Shown here: piece by piece, positions 17,589 to 25,157 of the stretch
Layout: each line of letters starts with the position of its first letter
Position numbering within the stretch: the stretch's first letter is position 1
Source of the DNA: Sphingobacterium bovisgrunnientis
GTDB taxonomy: Bacteria; Bacteroidota; Bacteroidia; Sphingobacteriales; Sphingobacteriaceae
Reading direction: 5' to 3'
Length of the DNA: 32,760 nt
NCBI RefSeq assembly: GCF_009829085.1
Contig: NZ_WUQY01000036.1
Coordinates: forward strand, 1-32,760
Notes under the pieces: generated by a model
What the model was told of the DNA's origin: nothing
The model's database searches: none
What the model saw: the letters and a program-made list of their open reading frames with translations, nothing else
Translations under genes and position numbers: made by a program

Positions 17589-18218
17589 ATGAGTAATCCT
17601 ACGGATTTCAATGAGGAATTGGATGGTTATAGAAAAATTGACCAGTATAATACAGAGCAGGTAGACCGTATTGCTAATCATTATTCGGATATTTTGGGAG
17701 CTTTGGGCGAAGACCCAAACCGCGAAGGTTTGATAAAGACACCAGAGCGTGTGGCTAAAGCGTTGCAGTTTTTAACGCACGGTTATGATATTGATGCGGC
17801 ATCAGTTTTACGTAGCGCGATGTTTGAGGAAGACTATAGTCAAATGGTTGTAGTCAAAGATATCGAAGTCTATTCCATGTGTGAGCACCATATGTTGCCA
17901 TTTTTCGGAAAGGCGCATATTGCATATATTCCAAATGGACATATCGTAGGATTGAGTAAAATCCCTCGCGTTGTTGATGCGTTTGCACGTCGCTTGCAAG
18001 TACAGGAGCGTTTAACAAATGAAATCAGAGATTGTATACAAGATACTTTGAATCCGGCGGGTGTAGCTGTAGTCATCGAATGTAAGCATATGTGTATGGC
18101 AATGCGTGGTGTACAGAAACAAAATTCTGTAACTACTACTTCGGCTTTCACAGGTGCATTTCAAAACGATGTTACACGATCAGAATTTTTACGTTTAATC
18201 ACGGCTTCGCTGGATTAA
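17589..18218 (+). CDS. folE: GTP cyclohydrolase I
   Basis: Converts GTP to 7,8-dihydroneopterin triphosphate, the first step to folate, queuosine and biopterin-like cofactors. The 209-aa protein has the family signature in full. The zinc ligands are C98 and H101 (MCEHHMLPF) and C169 (HMCMAMRG); the 71-residue C98-C169 spacing is the same as in E. coli FolE (C110-C181). [20 protein letters not shown] and the NSVTTTSAF end are also standard. Transcribed with the PTPS gene and followed by a terminator. Confidence 0.96.
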   Translation: MSNPTDFNEELDGYRKIDQYNTEQVDRIANHYSDILGALGEDPNREGLIKTPERVAKALQFLTHGYDIDAASVLRSAMFEEDYSQMVVVKDIEVYSMCEHHMLPFFGKAHIAYIPNGHIVGLSKIPRVVDAFARRLQVQERLTNEIRDCIQDTLNPAGVAVVIECKHMCMAMRGVQKQNSVTTTSAFTGAFQNDVTRSEFLRLITASLD

Positions 18219-18242
18219 ATATTATTTGGAAAATATAACTCA

Positions 18243-18279
18243 AAAACCTGCATAGTATTCATATTATGTAGGTTTTTTT
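18243..18279 (+). terminator. Rho-independent terminator after folE
   Basis: AAAACCTGCATA (18243-18254) pairs with TATGTAGGTTTT (18265-18276), with one G-U pair, followed by T residues to 18279. It starts 24 nt after the folE stop. Confidence 0.75.
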
Positions 18280-18335
18280 ATTTAGATATTAAACGAATTG
18301 GATTTAGGATAGTCCATTGTTGTTTATTAATACAA

Positions 18336-18363
18336 TTGAAATTAAAATAACTTTCTAACTTTG
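18336..18363 (+). promoter_or_regulatory. Bacteroidota-type promoter for the O-methyltransferase
   Basis: TTG (18336-18338), a 17-nt spacer and TAACTTTG (18356-18363) match the consensus. The box ends 5 nt before the ATG at 18369, so the message would be leaderless or nearly so. Confidence 0.5.
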
Positions 18364-18368
18364 CTTTT

Positions 18369-19004
18369 ATGTTTCAAAATGAGGAGCGCGTAAATAGTTA
18401 TTTGGAGAACATTTGCGATGAAGAAAATTCATTGCTTAAGACGATTAATAGAGAGACATATTTGCGGGAGACTATGCCGCATATGATGTCTGGTCACTAT
18501 CAAGGACGTGTATTGTCCATGATAAGTAAAATGGTTTCTCCTAAGCGCATTCTTGAGATTGGCACATTCACAGGTTATGCGACATTGTGTTTGGCAGAAG
18601 GCTTAGTGCCAGAAGGTTTCTTGCACACTATCGATATTAACGAAGAGCAAGAAGAGCGTGTACAGGGTTATTTTGACAATTCGCCTTTTGCGACTCAAAT
18701 TCGTTACCATATTGGTGATGCTTTTGAAATAATTCCCACATTGGAAGGTGATTTTGACTTGGTGTTCATTGATGCCGATAAGAAGAGAAATCTTACCTAT
18801 TATGATATGCTAGTAGATCGAGTTCCTTCAGGGGGCATTTTGATGATCGATAATGTATTGTGGAAAGGCAAGGTTTTTGATGAGAACCCGGATAATCAAA
18901 CAAAACAAGTATTAGAATTAAATAACATATTGGCAAGGGATTCAAGAGTTGAAAAACTCATATTGCCTGTTAGAGACGGACTTTTTGTATTGCGCAAAAA
19001 GTAA
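18369..19004 (+). CDS. Class I SAM-dependent O-methyltransferase (COMT/TrmR-like)
   Basis: A 211-aa protein of the small cation-dependent O-methyltransferase family (COG4122). SAM-binding motif I is EIGTFTGYA (63-71), motif II has FIDADKKR with metal ligands D135/D137, and D161-N162 follows in MIDNVLWKG. Family members methylate catechols, caffeoyl-CoA or, in TrmR, the wobble uridine 5-hydroxy group of tRNA. The last is plausible in a gene conserved across Bacteroidota, but sequence alone does not separate these. Followed after 22 nt by the glucosaminidase genes. Confidence 0.88.
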   Translation: MFQNEERVNSYLENICDEENSLLKTINRETYLRETMPHMMSGHYQGRVLSMISKMVSPKRILEIGTFTGYATLCLAEGLVPEGFLHTIDINEEQEERVQGYFDNSPFATQIRYHIGDAFEIIPTLEGDFDLVFIDADKKRNLTYYDMLVDRVPSGGILMIDNVLWKGKVFDENPDNQTKQVLELNNILARDSRVEKLILPVRDGLFVLRKK

Positions 19005-19026
19005 TGGTTGAACTAAAAAAGAGAAA

Positions 19027-19548
19027 ATGCAAAAATCATTAATCAGCAAATGGCTGCTCGTAGTGTTCTTGTGTTTCAGTAGTATAGCATTATTTGGGCA
19101 GAATAAGTTTACGCCAAAAAGTTATATCGAGGAACATAAAACAATGGCCCAGCAGCTCATGCACGAGACAGGTGTGCCAGCATCTGTGATTTTAGCAGTC
19201 GCTATTCATGAAAGTGCCTATGGCAATAGCCGTATAGCAAAGCACTTAAATAATCACTTCGGAATCAAAGGAAAAAATAACAGTAAGAAGATCAAATCTG
19301 CTTACAAGGGTTATTCATCAACAAAAGAGTCATACTCTGATTTTATTGGTTTATTGAAGCGCAGAAAGACCACTGTACATTTATTTGATAAATATGCTTT
19401 TAAAGATTTTTCTGCCTGGGTGAATGGAATAGCGCGTTCGGGTTATTCGCAGACGAAATCATGGAAAACACATGTCTTGGGGACAATAAAGAGATATAAT
19501 TTAGACCAATACGATAACATAAGCCATTATTCTGCTTCCCAAAAATGA
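19027..19548 (+). CDS. Secreted glucosaminidase domain protein (GH73-like)
   Basis: A 173-aa peptidoglycan hydrolase that should cut the beta-1,4 bond after N-acetylglucosamine. There is a signal peptide (1-25, ending LFGQ), and the domain fills the rest. The catalytic-Glu region is VILAVAIHESAYGNS, followed by HFGIKGK. No LysM or other wall-binding domain. Its last four bases (ATGA) form the start of the next gene, a second paralogous glucosaminidase, so the two are made together. Confidence 0.85.
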   Translation: MQKSLISKWLLVVFLCFSSIALFGQNKFTPKSYIEEHKTMAQQLMHETGVPASVILAVAIHESAYGNSRIAKHLNNHFGIKGKNNSKKIKSAYKGYSSTKESYSDFIGLLKRRKTTVHLFDKYAFKDFSAWVNGIARSGYSQTKSWKTHVLGTIKRYNLDQYDNISHYSASQK

Positions 19549-20381
19549 GATTACTTGTTTATATTTTGCTAATCATTGGATTATTAAGTTCTTGCGCGAG
19601 TAAGCGTACGACGACTTTATCCAAAAATCCTTCAGCTTCTACCACATTAAAAGGACCAAATACCACTTCTTCTGAGCGAAAACCTACCTCAACTACAGGT
19701 TTGAGTTATATCGGTCAATACAAGAATATTGCGATAGCTGAAATGGAAAAATACGGTATTCCAGCAAGTATTAAGCTAGCGCAAGCTTTGTTAGAATCTG
19801 GTAACGGAAATTCTACATTAGCACGTGATGCAAATAATCATTTTGGCATCAAATGTGGTGGCACATGGACAGGGAAAAGTATTACGAAGTCGGATGACAA
19901 TCCTAACGATTGTTTTCGTGTATATGATAATCCAGAGCAGTCTTTCAAAGATCATTCGCAATTTCTATTGCGTAAGCGTTATGAAAAATTGTTTAGTTTG
20001 GATAAGAATGATTACAGAGGTTGGGCGCGAGGTCTTAAGGATGCTGGCTATGCTACTAACCCACGCTATCCCGAATTGCTGATTGATTTGATTGAGCGTT
20101 ACGAATTATATAAATACGATTCGGCAGAAAGTCGTTCGGAGAAAATTGTTCGTGAAGTCAAAATTGAAACAACCATCGAAAAAAAGGAAGAAACTGGCGA
20201 AGTGGTGCAGGCTGAGAAAATAAAATCTCCAGTCCAAATGATTATTCACGAAGTGAAATCAGGTAATACATTGTATAGTATTTCGAAACAATATAATGTC
20301 ACAGTTGATCAAATCAAGCAATTGAACAACTTGCCTTCTGAAAATCTATCGATAGGTCAGTTGTTGGTAATTAGCAAATAG
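19545..20381 (+). CDS. Glucosaminidase lipoprotein with LysM domain (GH73-like)
   Basis: A 278-aa protein with a lipobox LLSSC (lipidated Cys17), a Ser/Thr-rich stretch, a glucosaminidase domain (about 55-190) and a C-terminal LysM domain (about 231-277, EVKSGNTLYSISKQYNVTVD). The catalytic-Glu region is IKLAQALLESGNGNS, and NHFGIKCGGTW follows. LysM binds GlcNAc in peptidoglycan, so the enzyme is tethered to membrane and wall at once. Starts within the previous glucosaminidase gene (ATGA overlap). The pair reads as a tandem duplication, the first copy soluble, the second anchored. Confidence 0.9.
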   Translation: MRLLVYILLIIGLLSSCASKRTTTLSKNPSASTTLKGPNTTSSERKPTSTTGLSYIGQYKNIAIAEMEKYGIPASIKLAQALLESGNGNSTLARDANNHFGIKCGGTWTGKSITKSDDNPNDCFRVYDNPEQSFKDHSQFLLRKRYEKLFSLDKNDYRGWARGLKDAGYATNPRYPELLIDLIERYELYKYDSAESRSEKIVREVKIETTIEKKEETGEVVQAEKIKSPVQMIIHEVKSGNTLYSISKQYNVTVDQIKQLNNLPSENLSIGQLLVISK

Positions 20382-20436
20382 TGAAAAGATGTTAATATAG
20401 TGGTAATTTATTGGATAATAATGTAGTTTTATCATT

Positions 20437-21198
20437 GTGAAACTCAATATCTGCCATATACATTTAATTTTACTATGTAGTTTGTTCCCCTTCTGGTCAT
20501 TTGCCCAAGAAAATATTGGGGGCATGGTACTGGATGCAGAAAGCAAGCAGCGTATAGCTAAAGTATTGATCGTAAATAAGACAACTGGTGCAAATATCTA
20601 TAATAACAGCAAAGGCGAGTTTATTTTAAGACTTAAACCTGGTGATGTTATAATAGCGAATAAGGAAAATTATCATGGTGATACGATAACATACGAAGGA
20701 GCAAAGGCACTTATAATTAGTTTGAAAAGAAAAACTATAGCCATAGCTCCAGTTACTGTTATGGGCCGTGTGTCACCAGAAGAGATATTAGCGCGACGTA
20801 GAGAAGAGTATAATAAGGCATATCGACTTGCTGATCCGGGAGATTTTGTTAGCGTGGGGCAGAATGGAGCTGGGCTAAGTATAGACGCCGTTTATAACTA
20901 TTTCAGTAGAGAAGGGAAAAATGCGCGTAGATTGACGAAGTATTTTCAAAAGGAGTACGAAGATAATTATATAGATATTGTCTTTACAAGAGAGCTCGTT
21001 CGCGATGTTACTGGATTAGAAGGAGAACCGCTCGATAATTTTATGATTCGATATCGTCCAACCTATAATTTTGTGTTGACAGCAGACCGATATCAATTAA
21101 TTAAATATATTAAAACGAAGTACGAATATTTTAAACATATACCATATATTAAACCATTACCAGATTTGAATGAAATAAACTTAAATTTGGGAAATTAG
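20437..21198 (+). CDS. Exported carboxypeptidase-regulatory-like domain protein
   Basis: A 253-aa protein with a signal peptide (1-23, ending SFAQ) and an N-terminal carboxypeptidase-D regulatory-like Ig fold (GGMVLDAESKQRIAKVLI..., NNSKGEFIL), the domain that leads TonB-dependent receptors. No plug or barrel follows, so it is not a truncated SusC. The C-terminal half is charged and mostly helical (RRREEYNKAYR) and unnamed. The start is GTG at 20437. Next comes the DUF3078 gene after 9 nt, so the two are likely co-transcribed. Function unknown. Confidence 0.7.
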   Translation: MKLNICHIHLILLCSLFPFWSFAQENIGGMVLDAESKQRIAKVLIVNKTTGANIYNNSKGEFILRLKPGDVIIANKENYHGDTITYEGAKALIISLKRKTIAIAPVTVMGRVSPEEILARRREEYNKAYRLADPGDFVSVGQNGAGLSIDAVYNYFSREGKNARRLTKYFQKEYEDNYIDIVFTRELVRDVTGLEGEPLDNFMIRYRPTYNFVLTADRYQLIKYIKTKYEYFKHIPYIKPLPDLNEINLNLGN

Positions 21199-21207
21199 AC
21201 GTTTTTT

Positions 21208-22200
21208 ATGTTAAGAAATCTAACTATTATCCTTACTGTTATCATGTCGTTTGTGGGCATGCAATCTTATGCTCAGGTGAATTTAAAAGATTTGCGTGAG
21301 AAACCAGATTCAAAAATATTGAATGCGGATACTATTAAAGAAAATTCGATCAAGCAAATCAATGTACCTATTCCTCAATTAGGTCTACAGGTCAACTATT
21401 GGAAACATTGGACAAAGTTTGGATTGAATGCCAATCAAGCATCTTTCAGTGACAACTGGAATGCCGGAGGTGTTAATTCGATGTCTCTGATGGGTTTATT
21501 TTGGCATAAAGCAGATTATACACGTGATAGGTTTAATTTTGTTTCGGAATTGGATCTTAAATATGGTAAAATCCAGAATAAAGATCAGCTCGCTAAAAAG
21601 AACAACGACCGTATCTTCTGGGATAATAAGCTTTCTTACAAATTTACCGATAAATGGGCCTTGTTTTTCTCTTTAACTTTTGAATCTCAATTTGATCAAG
21701 GTTATAAATATGGTAAAGATGCTGATGGCTTTGAAATAATTACAGATACGATTTCCGCGTTTATGGCACCAGGATATTTCACTGAATCATTTGGTTTGGA
21801 GTATAAACCTGACAAATCCTTCTCTTTGCGCTTGGGCACGGGTACGGCACGTCAAACAGTGATTTTGGATAATAGAATTGCACCACCAGAGGGAGGTAAA
21901 GCTGTTTATGGTGTGGAGCCAGGAAAAAAAGTACGTAATGATCTCGCTTTTCAGGTCACAGCCAATTTAGATAAAGATTTATCGAAGAACCTGAACCTAA
22001 AAGCAAGATATAATTTGTTTGCAGATTATAAAGATTTATCTGATCCCGATAATCGTTTGGACTTGACATTAACGGCTAAAGTGACTCGATTAGTAAATGT
22101 GAGTGCTTCTGGTATATTAGTATATGATTCTGATCAAGACACTAAGGTGCAGTTCAGTCAAGCCCTAGCTTTAGGTATTTTGTTCTCATTCCCAAGATAA
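21208..22200 (+). CDS. DUF3078 outer-membrane protein
   Basis: A 330-aa protein with a signal peptide (1-22, ending SYAQ). From residue 70 on the WTKFGLNANQASFSDNWNAGG segment and many aromatic-rich alternating strands (WALFFSLTFESQFDQGYKYG and others) are typical of DUF3078 in Bacteroidota, predicted to be an outer-membrane beta-barrel. The C-terminus ends in ALALGILFSFPR, a barrel-terminal strand. Role unknown. Nine bases after the previous gene, and 13 before the amidase, so one operon. Confidence 0.85.
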   Translation: MLRNLTIILTVIMSFVGMQSYAQVNLKDLREKPDSKILNADTIKENSIKQINVPIPQLGLQVNYWKHWTKFGLNANQASFSDNWNAGGVNSMSLMGLFWHKADYTRDRFNFVSELDLKYGKIQNKDQLAKKNNDRIFWDNKLSYKFTDKWALFFSLTFESQFDQGYKYGKDADGFEIITDTISAFMAPGYFTESFGLEYKPDKSFSLRLGTGTARQTVILDNRIAPPEGGKAVYGVEPGKKVRNDLAFQVTANLDKDLSKNLNLKARYNLFADYKDLSDPDNRLDLTLTAKVTRLVNVSASGILVYDSDQDTKVQFSQALALGILFSFPR

Positions 22201-22213
22201 AAGAATTGACAAA

Positions 22214-23143
22214 ATGCAGAAATGGGTTGGATTGTTGGTTTTAGTAATCTTTGGTGCTTGCGGTAGTTCTAAAGTTAGTTCCCAAAAACCATTAATATCG
22301 ACTTCTCAGCAAAAGGTGGATTCTTTAACTTCTTTAATTAAACAAATAGGAAGTGCAAATCTCCAAGATAGCGTGGTGACATTGCCAGTAAAGGTAGATT
22401 CCGTAAAGCAATTCGACTTGGGTACAACTTTTCAGGAGCTTACTCCTGAAGAGAAATTAGCCGAGCAAAAGCTTACTGGAATTAATAAATCGGCGAATTG
22501 GGCTAGTGCTATTCATTATGATAACCGAAAGCCTAATTATGTCATCATACACCACACCTCTCAAAACAGTACTTCTCAAACTGTTCGTACGTTTCAATTG
22601 GCACACACTAAGGTTAGCTCTCATTATGTAATTGGTCGTGATGGACAGGTCATACAAATGCTTAATGATTATGAGCGAGCGTGGCACGCGGGCAAAAGTA
22701 AGTGGGGATCTGTGACAGATATGAATTCTGCTTCAATAGGAATAGAATTAGATAATAATGGGAGAGACCCATTCCCTGATTCCCAGATTGATGCATTATT
22801 AATTCTTTTAGATACATTAAAAACTAAATATCTTATTCCGCAACTTAACTTTATTGGTCACGCAGATATTGCGCCCAAGCGCAAAGATGATCCAAATGTA
22901 AATTTTCCATGGAAAAGATTAGCTGAGAGTGGATTTGGAATATGGTATAATGAAGATTTCCTGGCTGAACCACCTTTTAACTTTAATCCAATAGATGCGC
23001 TTAAAATCATGGGTTATGATATGAGCAATCCAGAAGCCGCTATTCGTGCGTTCAAGCGTAAATATATTCGCACAGAAGTCAATGGTGTTTTAACGGCTCG
23101 TGATAAGGCCGTTTTATACGATTTGTACAGGAAGTATTATTAG
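22214..23143 (+). CDS. N-acetylmuramoyl-L-alanine amidase (amidase_2) lipoprotein
   Basis: A 309-aa protein that should cut the lactyl-peptide bond of peptidoglycan. A lipobox GAC (Cys16) precedes a low-complexity linker. The amidase_2/PGRP domain spans about 105-235 with Zn ligands H113 or H114 (IIHH), H216 (GHADI) and D226, and the catalytic Glu is probably E178 (IGIEL). A peptidoglycan-binding-like helical tail (about 255-309, ALKIMGYD...) ends the protein. It converges on the symporter gene with a 2-nt gap and no terminator. It completes a wall-hydrolase cluster with the two glucosaminidases. Confidence 0.9.
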   Translation: MQKWVGLLVLVIFGACGSSKVSSQKPLISTSQQKVDSLTSLIKQIGSANLQDSVVTLPVKVDSVKQFDLGTTFQELTPEEKLAEQKLTGINKSANWASAIHYDNRKPNYVIIHHTSQNSTSQTVRTFQLAHTKVSSHYVIGRDGQVIQMLNDYERAWHAGKSKWGSVTDMNSASIGIELDNNGRDPFPDSQIDALLILLDTLKTKYLIPQLNFIGHADIAPKRKDDPNVNFPWKRLAESGFGIWYNEDFLAEPPFNFNPIDALKIMGYDMSNPEAAIRAFKRKYIRTEVNGVLTARDKAVLYDLYRKYY

Positions 23144-23145
23144 TA

Positions 23146-24843
23146 TTAATATGTTAACTGTTTTTTTGGTAAAATATATTCTAGAAGATATCCAAACAGA
23201 ATAACGAGTACACATCCAATTAAATTCAGCCATAAGAAGGCTATTACATCCAAATACCAAATATAAACTATTATGATTTCGGTAACTACGGCAGCCCAGA
23301 ATACGGCGTTCCCACGTATTCTCTTAAAATAAAATGCCACGAGAAATATTCCGAGAATGGTGCCATAGAATAGAGAGCCTAAAATATTAACAGCTTCCAG
23401 CAAATTGCCCAGCTTATTTGCAAATAAGGCCACTATAATTGTGAATATTCCCCATCCCAAAGTCGACATGCGAGATACATTTAGGTAGGTTTTTTCGGAA
23501 GCATTTTGATTGATTAGGCGCTTGTAGATGTCTATAACTGTAGTAGATGCTAATGAATTTATCGCGCTCGATGTTGCCCCCATGGACGCCAACATAATGA
23601 TGGCAATGAGCAATCCAATCAATCCCTTTGGAAAGACAGATGTCACGAAGGATAGAAAGATATAATTATTATCATTCGTTTCGGCTTTGCTGTCGTTGGC
23701 TTTTATCAGATCAACAGCGGACTTACGCAATACCGCTGATTTCGTATTTATATCATCTAAATTTTGTTTTTCTTGCTCAAGACTCGATTCTTTATTATTA
23801 ACTCTGGCTTCATGCAAAGCATTGAGCGTCTGAATACGTTGTTGTGTTAGCGCATTTTGTTCTGTTTGTAGTTTTTTGTAGTCTTCTGCGTGAATACTAT
23901 TTTCTATCTTATGAATTTCTGTTGGATTAAAAAATAACGGCGCATTGTTATATTGATAGTATACGAAAACCAATACCCCAATTAACAGAATACAAAACTG
24001 CATCGGAATTTTCAATAGTCCATTCATCAATAATCCCATTCGGCTTTCACGAACTGAAGAACCTGTAAGATAGCGCCCCACTTGACTTTGGTCTGTTCCA
24101 AAATAGGACAGTTGCAAAAAGAAACCACCAATTAATCCTGTCCAAACTGTGTATTGGTTGTTCCAATCCAATGTAAAATCAATAGCATTGGTTTTATTTG
24201 ATTCGCCAGCAATATGCAAAGCTTCTACAAAGCCGATTTCTGATGGTAAAAAATGAATAACCATCATTCCGGCAGCAAGTAGTCCTCCAAAAATGATTCC
24301 CATTTGGAGTAATTGCGTATACGAAACAGCTTTTGTGCCTCCGTAGGTAGTGTAAAGGACCACTACACTTCCAATCAGTAATGTGGTGTAAAATACATCA
24401 ACGTGTAATACAGCAGATAAAATTATAGAAGGCGCAAATATGGTTATACCAGTAGATATGCCGCGTTGTATCAAAAATAAGAACGCTGTAAGAGAGCGCG
24501 TCTTGATATCAAATCGTTTTTCAAGGAATTCATAAGCGGTGAATACTTGAAGCTTATGATATATAGGAACGAAAGTAATGCAGAGCACAATCATGGCGAG
24601 GGGCAGTCCAAAATAAAACTGGACAAAGCTCATTCCTGAAGTATACGCTAGCCCGGGAGCAGATAAGAAAGTAATCGCACTGGCTTGAGTCGCCATCACC
24701 GAAAGTCCAACATTATACCACGGTAATTCGCGGTTGCTAAGTAGAAAACCTTCGATATTATTAATATTCCTGCTTTTGTAGATTCCATACAGAACTATCA
24801 AAAGCAGGGTAGAAAAAAGTACTATCCAGTCGATAATACTCAT
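23146..24843 (-). CDS. Sodium:solute symporter (SSS family)
   Basis: A 565-aa inner-membrane transporter with about 13 hydrophobic segments. The LeuT-fold signature ATQASAITFLSAPG (residues 51-64) is clear, and LSYFGTDQSQVGRYL lies at residues 245-259. An unusual 75-residue charged, coiled-coil-like loop (about 310-385) interrupts the membrane part and is discussed as a finding. The ATG at 24843 is used, since the longer frame to 24894 overlaps another gene; the ATGA overlap with the 34-aa gene supports it. Substrate is unknown; a sugar, sialic acid or a PIG-L product are possible. Last gene of the operon. Confidence 0.9.
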   Translation of the reverse strand: MSIIDWIVLFSTLLLIVLYGIYKSRNINNIEGFLLSNRELPWYNVGLSVMATQASAITFLSAPGLAYTSGMSFVQFYFGLPLAMIVLCITFVPIYHKLQVFTAYEFLEKRFDIKTRSLTAFLFLIQRGISTGITIFAPSIILSAVLHVDVFYTTLLIGSVVVLYTTYGGTKAVSYTQLLQMGIIFGGLLAAGMMVIHFLPSEIGFVEALHIAGESNKTNAIDFTLDWNNQYTVWTGLIGGFFLQLSYFGTDQSQVGRYLTGSSVRESRMGLLMNGLLKIPMQFCILLIGVLVFVYYQYNNAPLFFNPTEIHKIENSIHAEDYKKLQTEQNALTQQRIQTLNALHEARVNNKESSLEQEKQNLDDINTKSAVLRKSAVDLIKANDSKAETNDNNYIFLSFVTSVFPKGLIGLLIAIIMLASMGATSSAINSLASTTVIDIYKRLINQNASEKTYLNVSRMSTLGWGIFTIIVALFANKLGNLLEAVNILGSLFYGTILGIFLVAFYFKRIRGNAVFWAAVVTEIIIVYIWYLDVIAFLWLNLIGCVLVILFGYLLEYILPKKQLTY

Positions 24844-24944
24844 GAGAAATATTTTGTAAATAAATACATCCCTAATATGCACAGCACGAGCCATACAACT
24901 ACTATCCAGTAAAATTGTTTCCAGCTACGCGCAAATGGTGGCAT
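24840..24944 (-). CDS. 34-aa single-pass membrane micropeptide
   Basis: A short gene missed by length-based callers. It reads MPPFARSWKQFYW, then a hydrophobic helix (about residues 13-29) and ends TKYFS. Its TGA overlaps the symporter ATG (ATGA), and its start is 4 nt after the stop of the 64-aa gene. One basic residue flanks the helix on each side. Small subunits of this type accompany some transporters; I infer an accessory or regulatory role for the symporter from the coupling alone. The full coding potential and coupling support a real gene. Confidence 0.65.
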   Translation of the reverse strand: MPPFARSWKQFYWIVVVWLVLCILGMYLFTKYFS

Positions 24945-24948
24945 ATTG

Positions 24949-25143
24949 TTATCTATCACTTTCTTTGTGTGGTAAAATGACAGAAATAAAGATTGTAGCA
25001 ACAATTAGTCCGCCCACTAAACCACCAATGATGCTTAAGAATGAAGCACATTTTGCAAAAGCGATTAATGCACCAAAGACAGTTCCGATTAATAAGATTA
25101 AACCCTTAACGTTTAAAGGCTGCTCATTTACTTGATTTTCCAT
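24949..25143 (-). CDS. 64-aa small membrane protein
   Basis: Two hydrophobic helices (about 13-29 and 33-56) rich in Gly/Ala/Ile, with a polar N-terminus (MENQVNEQ) and a KESDR tail. No known motif. It lies 14 nt after the PIG-L gene stop and 4 nt before the 34-aa gene, so the four genes are one operon. I cannot name its family. The Gly-rich hairpin would fit packing against a transporter. Confidence 0.6.
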   Translation of the reverse strand: MENQVNEQPLNVKGLILLIGTVFGALIAFAKCASFLSIIGGLVGGLIVATIFISVILPHKESDR

Positions 25144-25157
25144 GTTATTGTGATATA

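Noticed and set aside
24935..25135. 66-codon frame on the plus strand
   Set aside because: It is antisense to the 64-aa membrane protein, which has better spacing and hydrophobic pattern.
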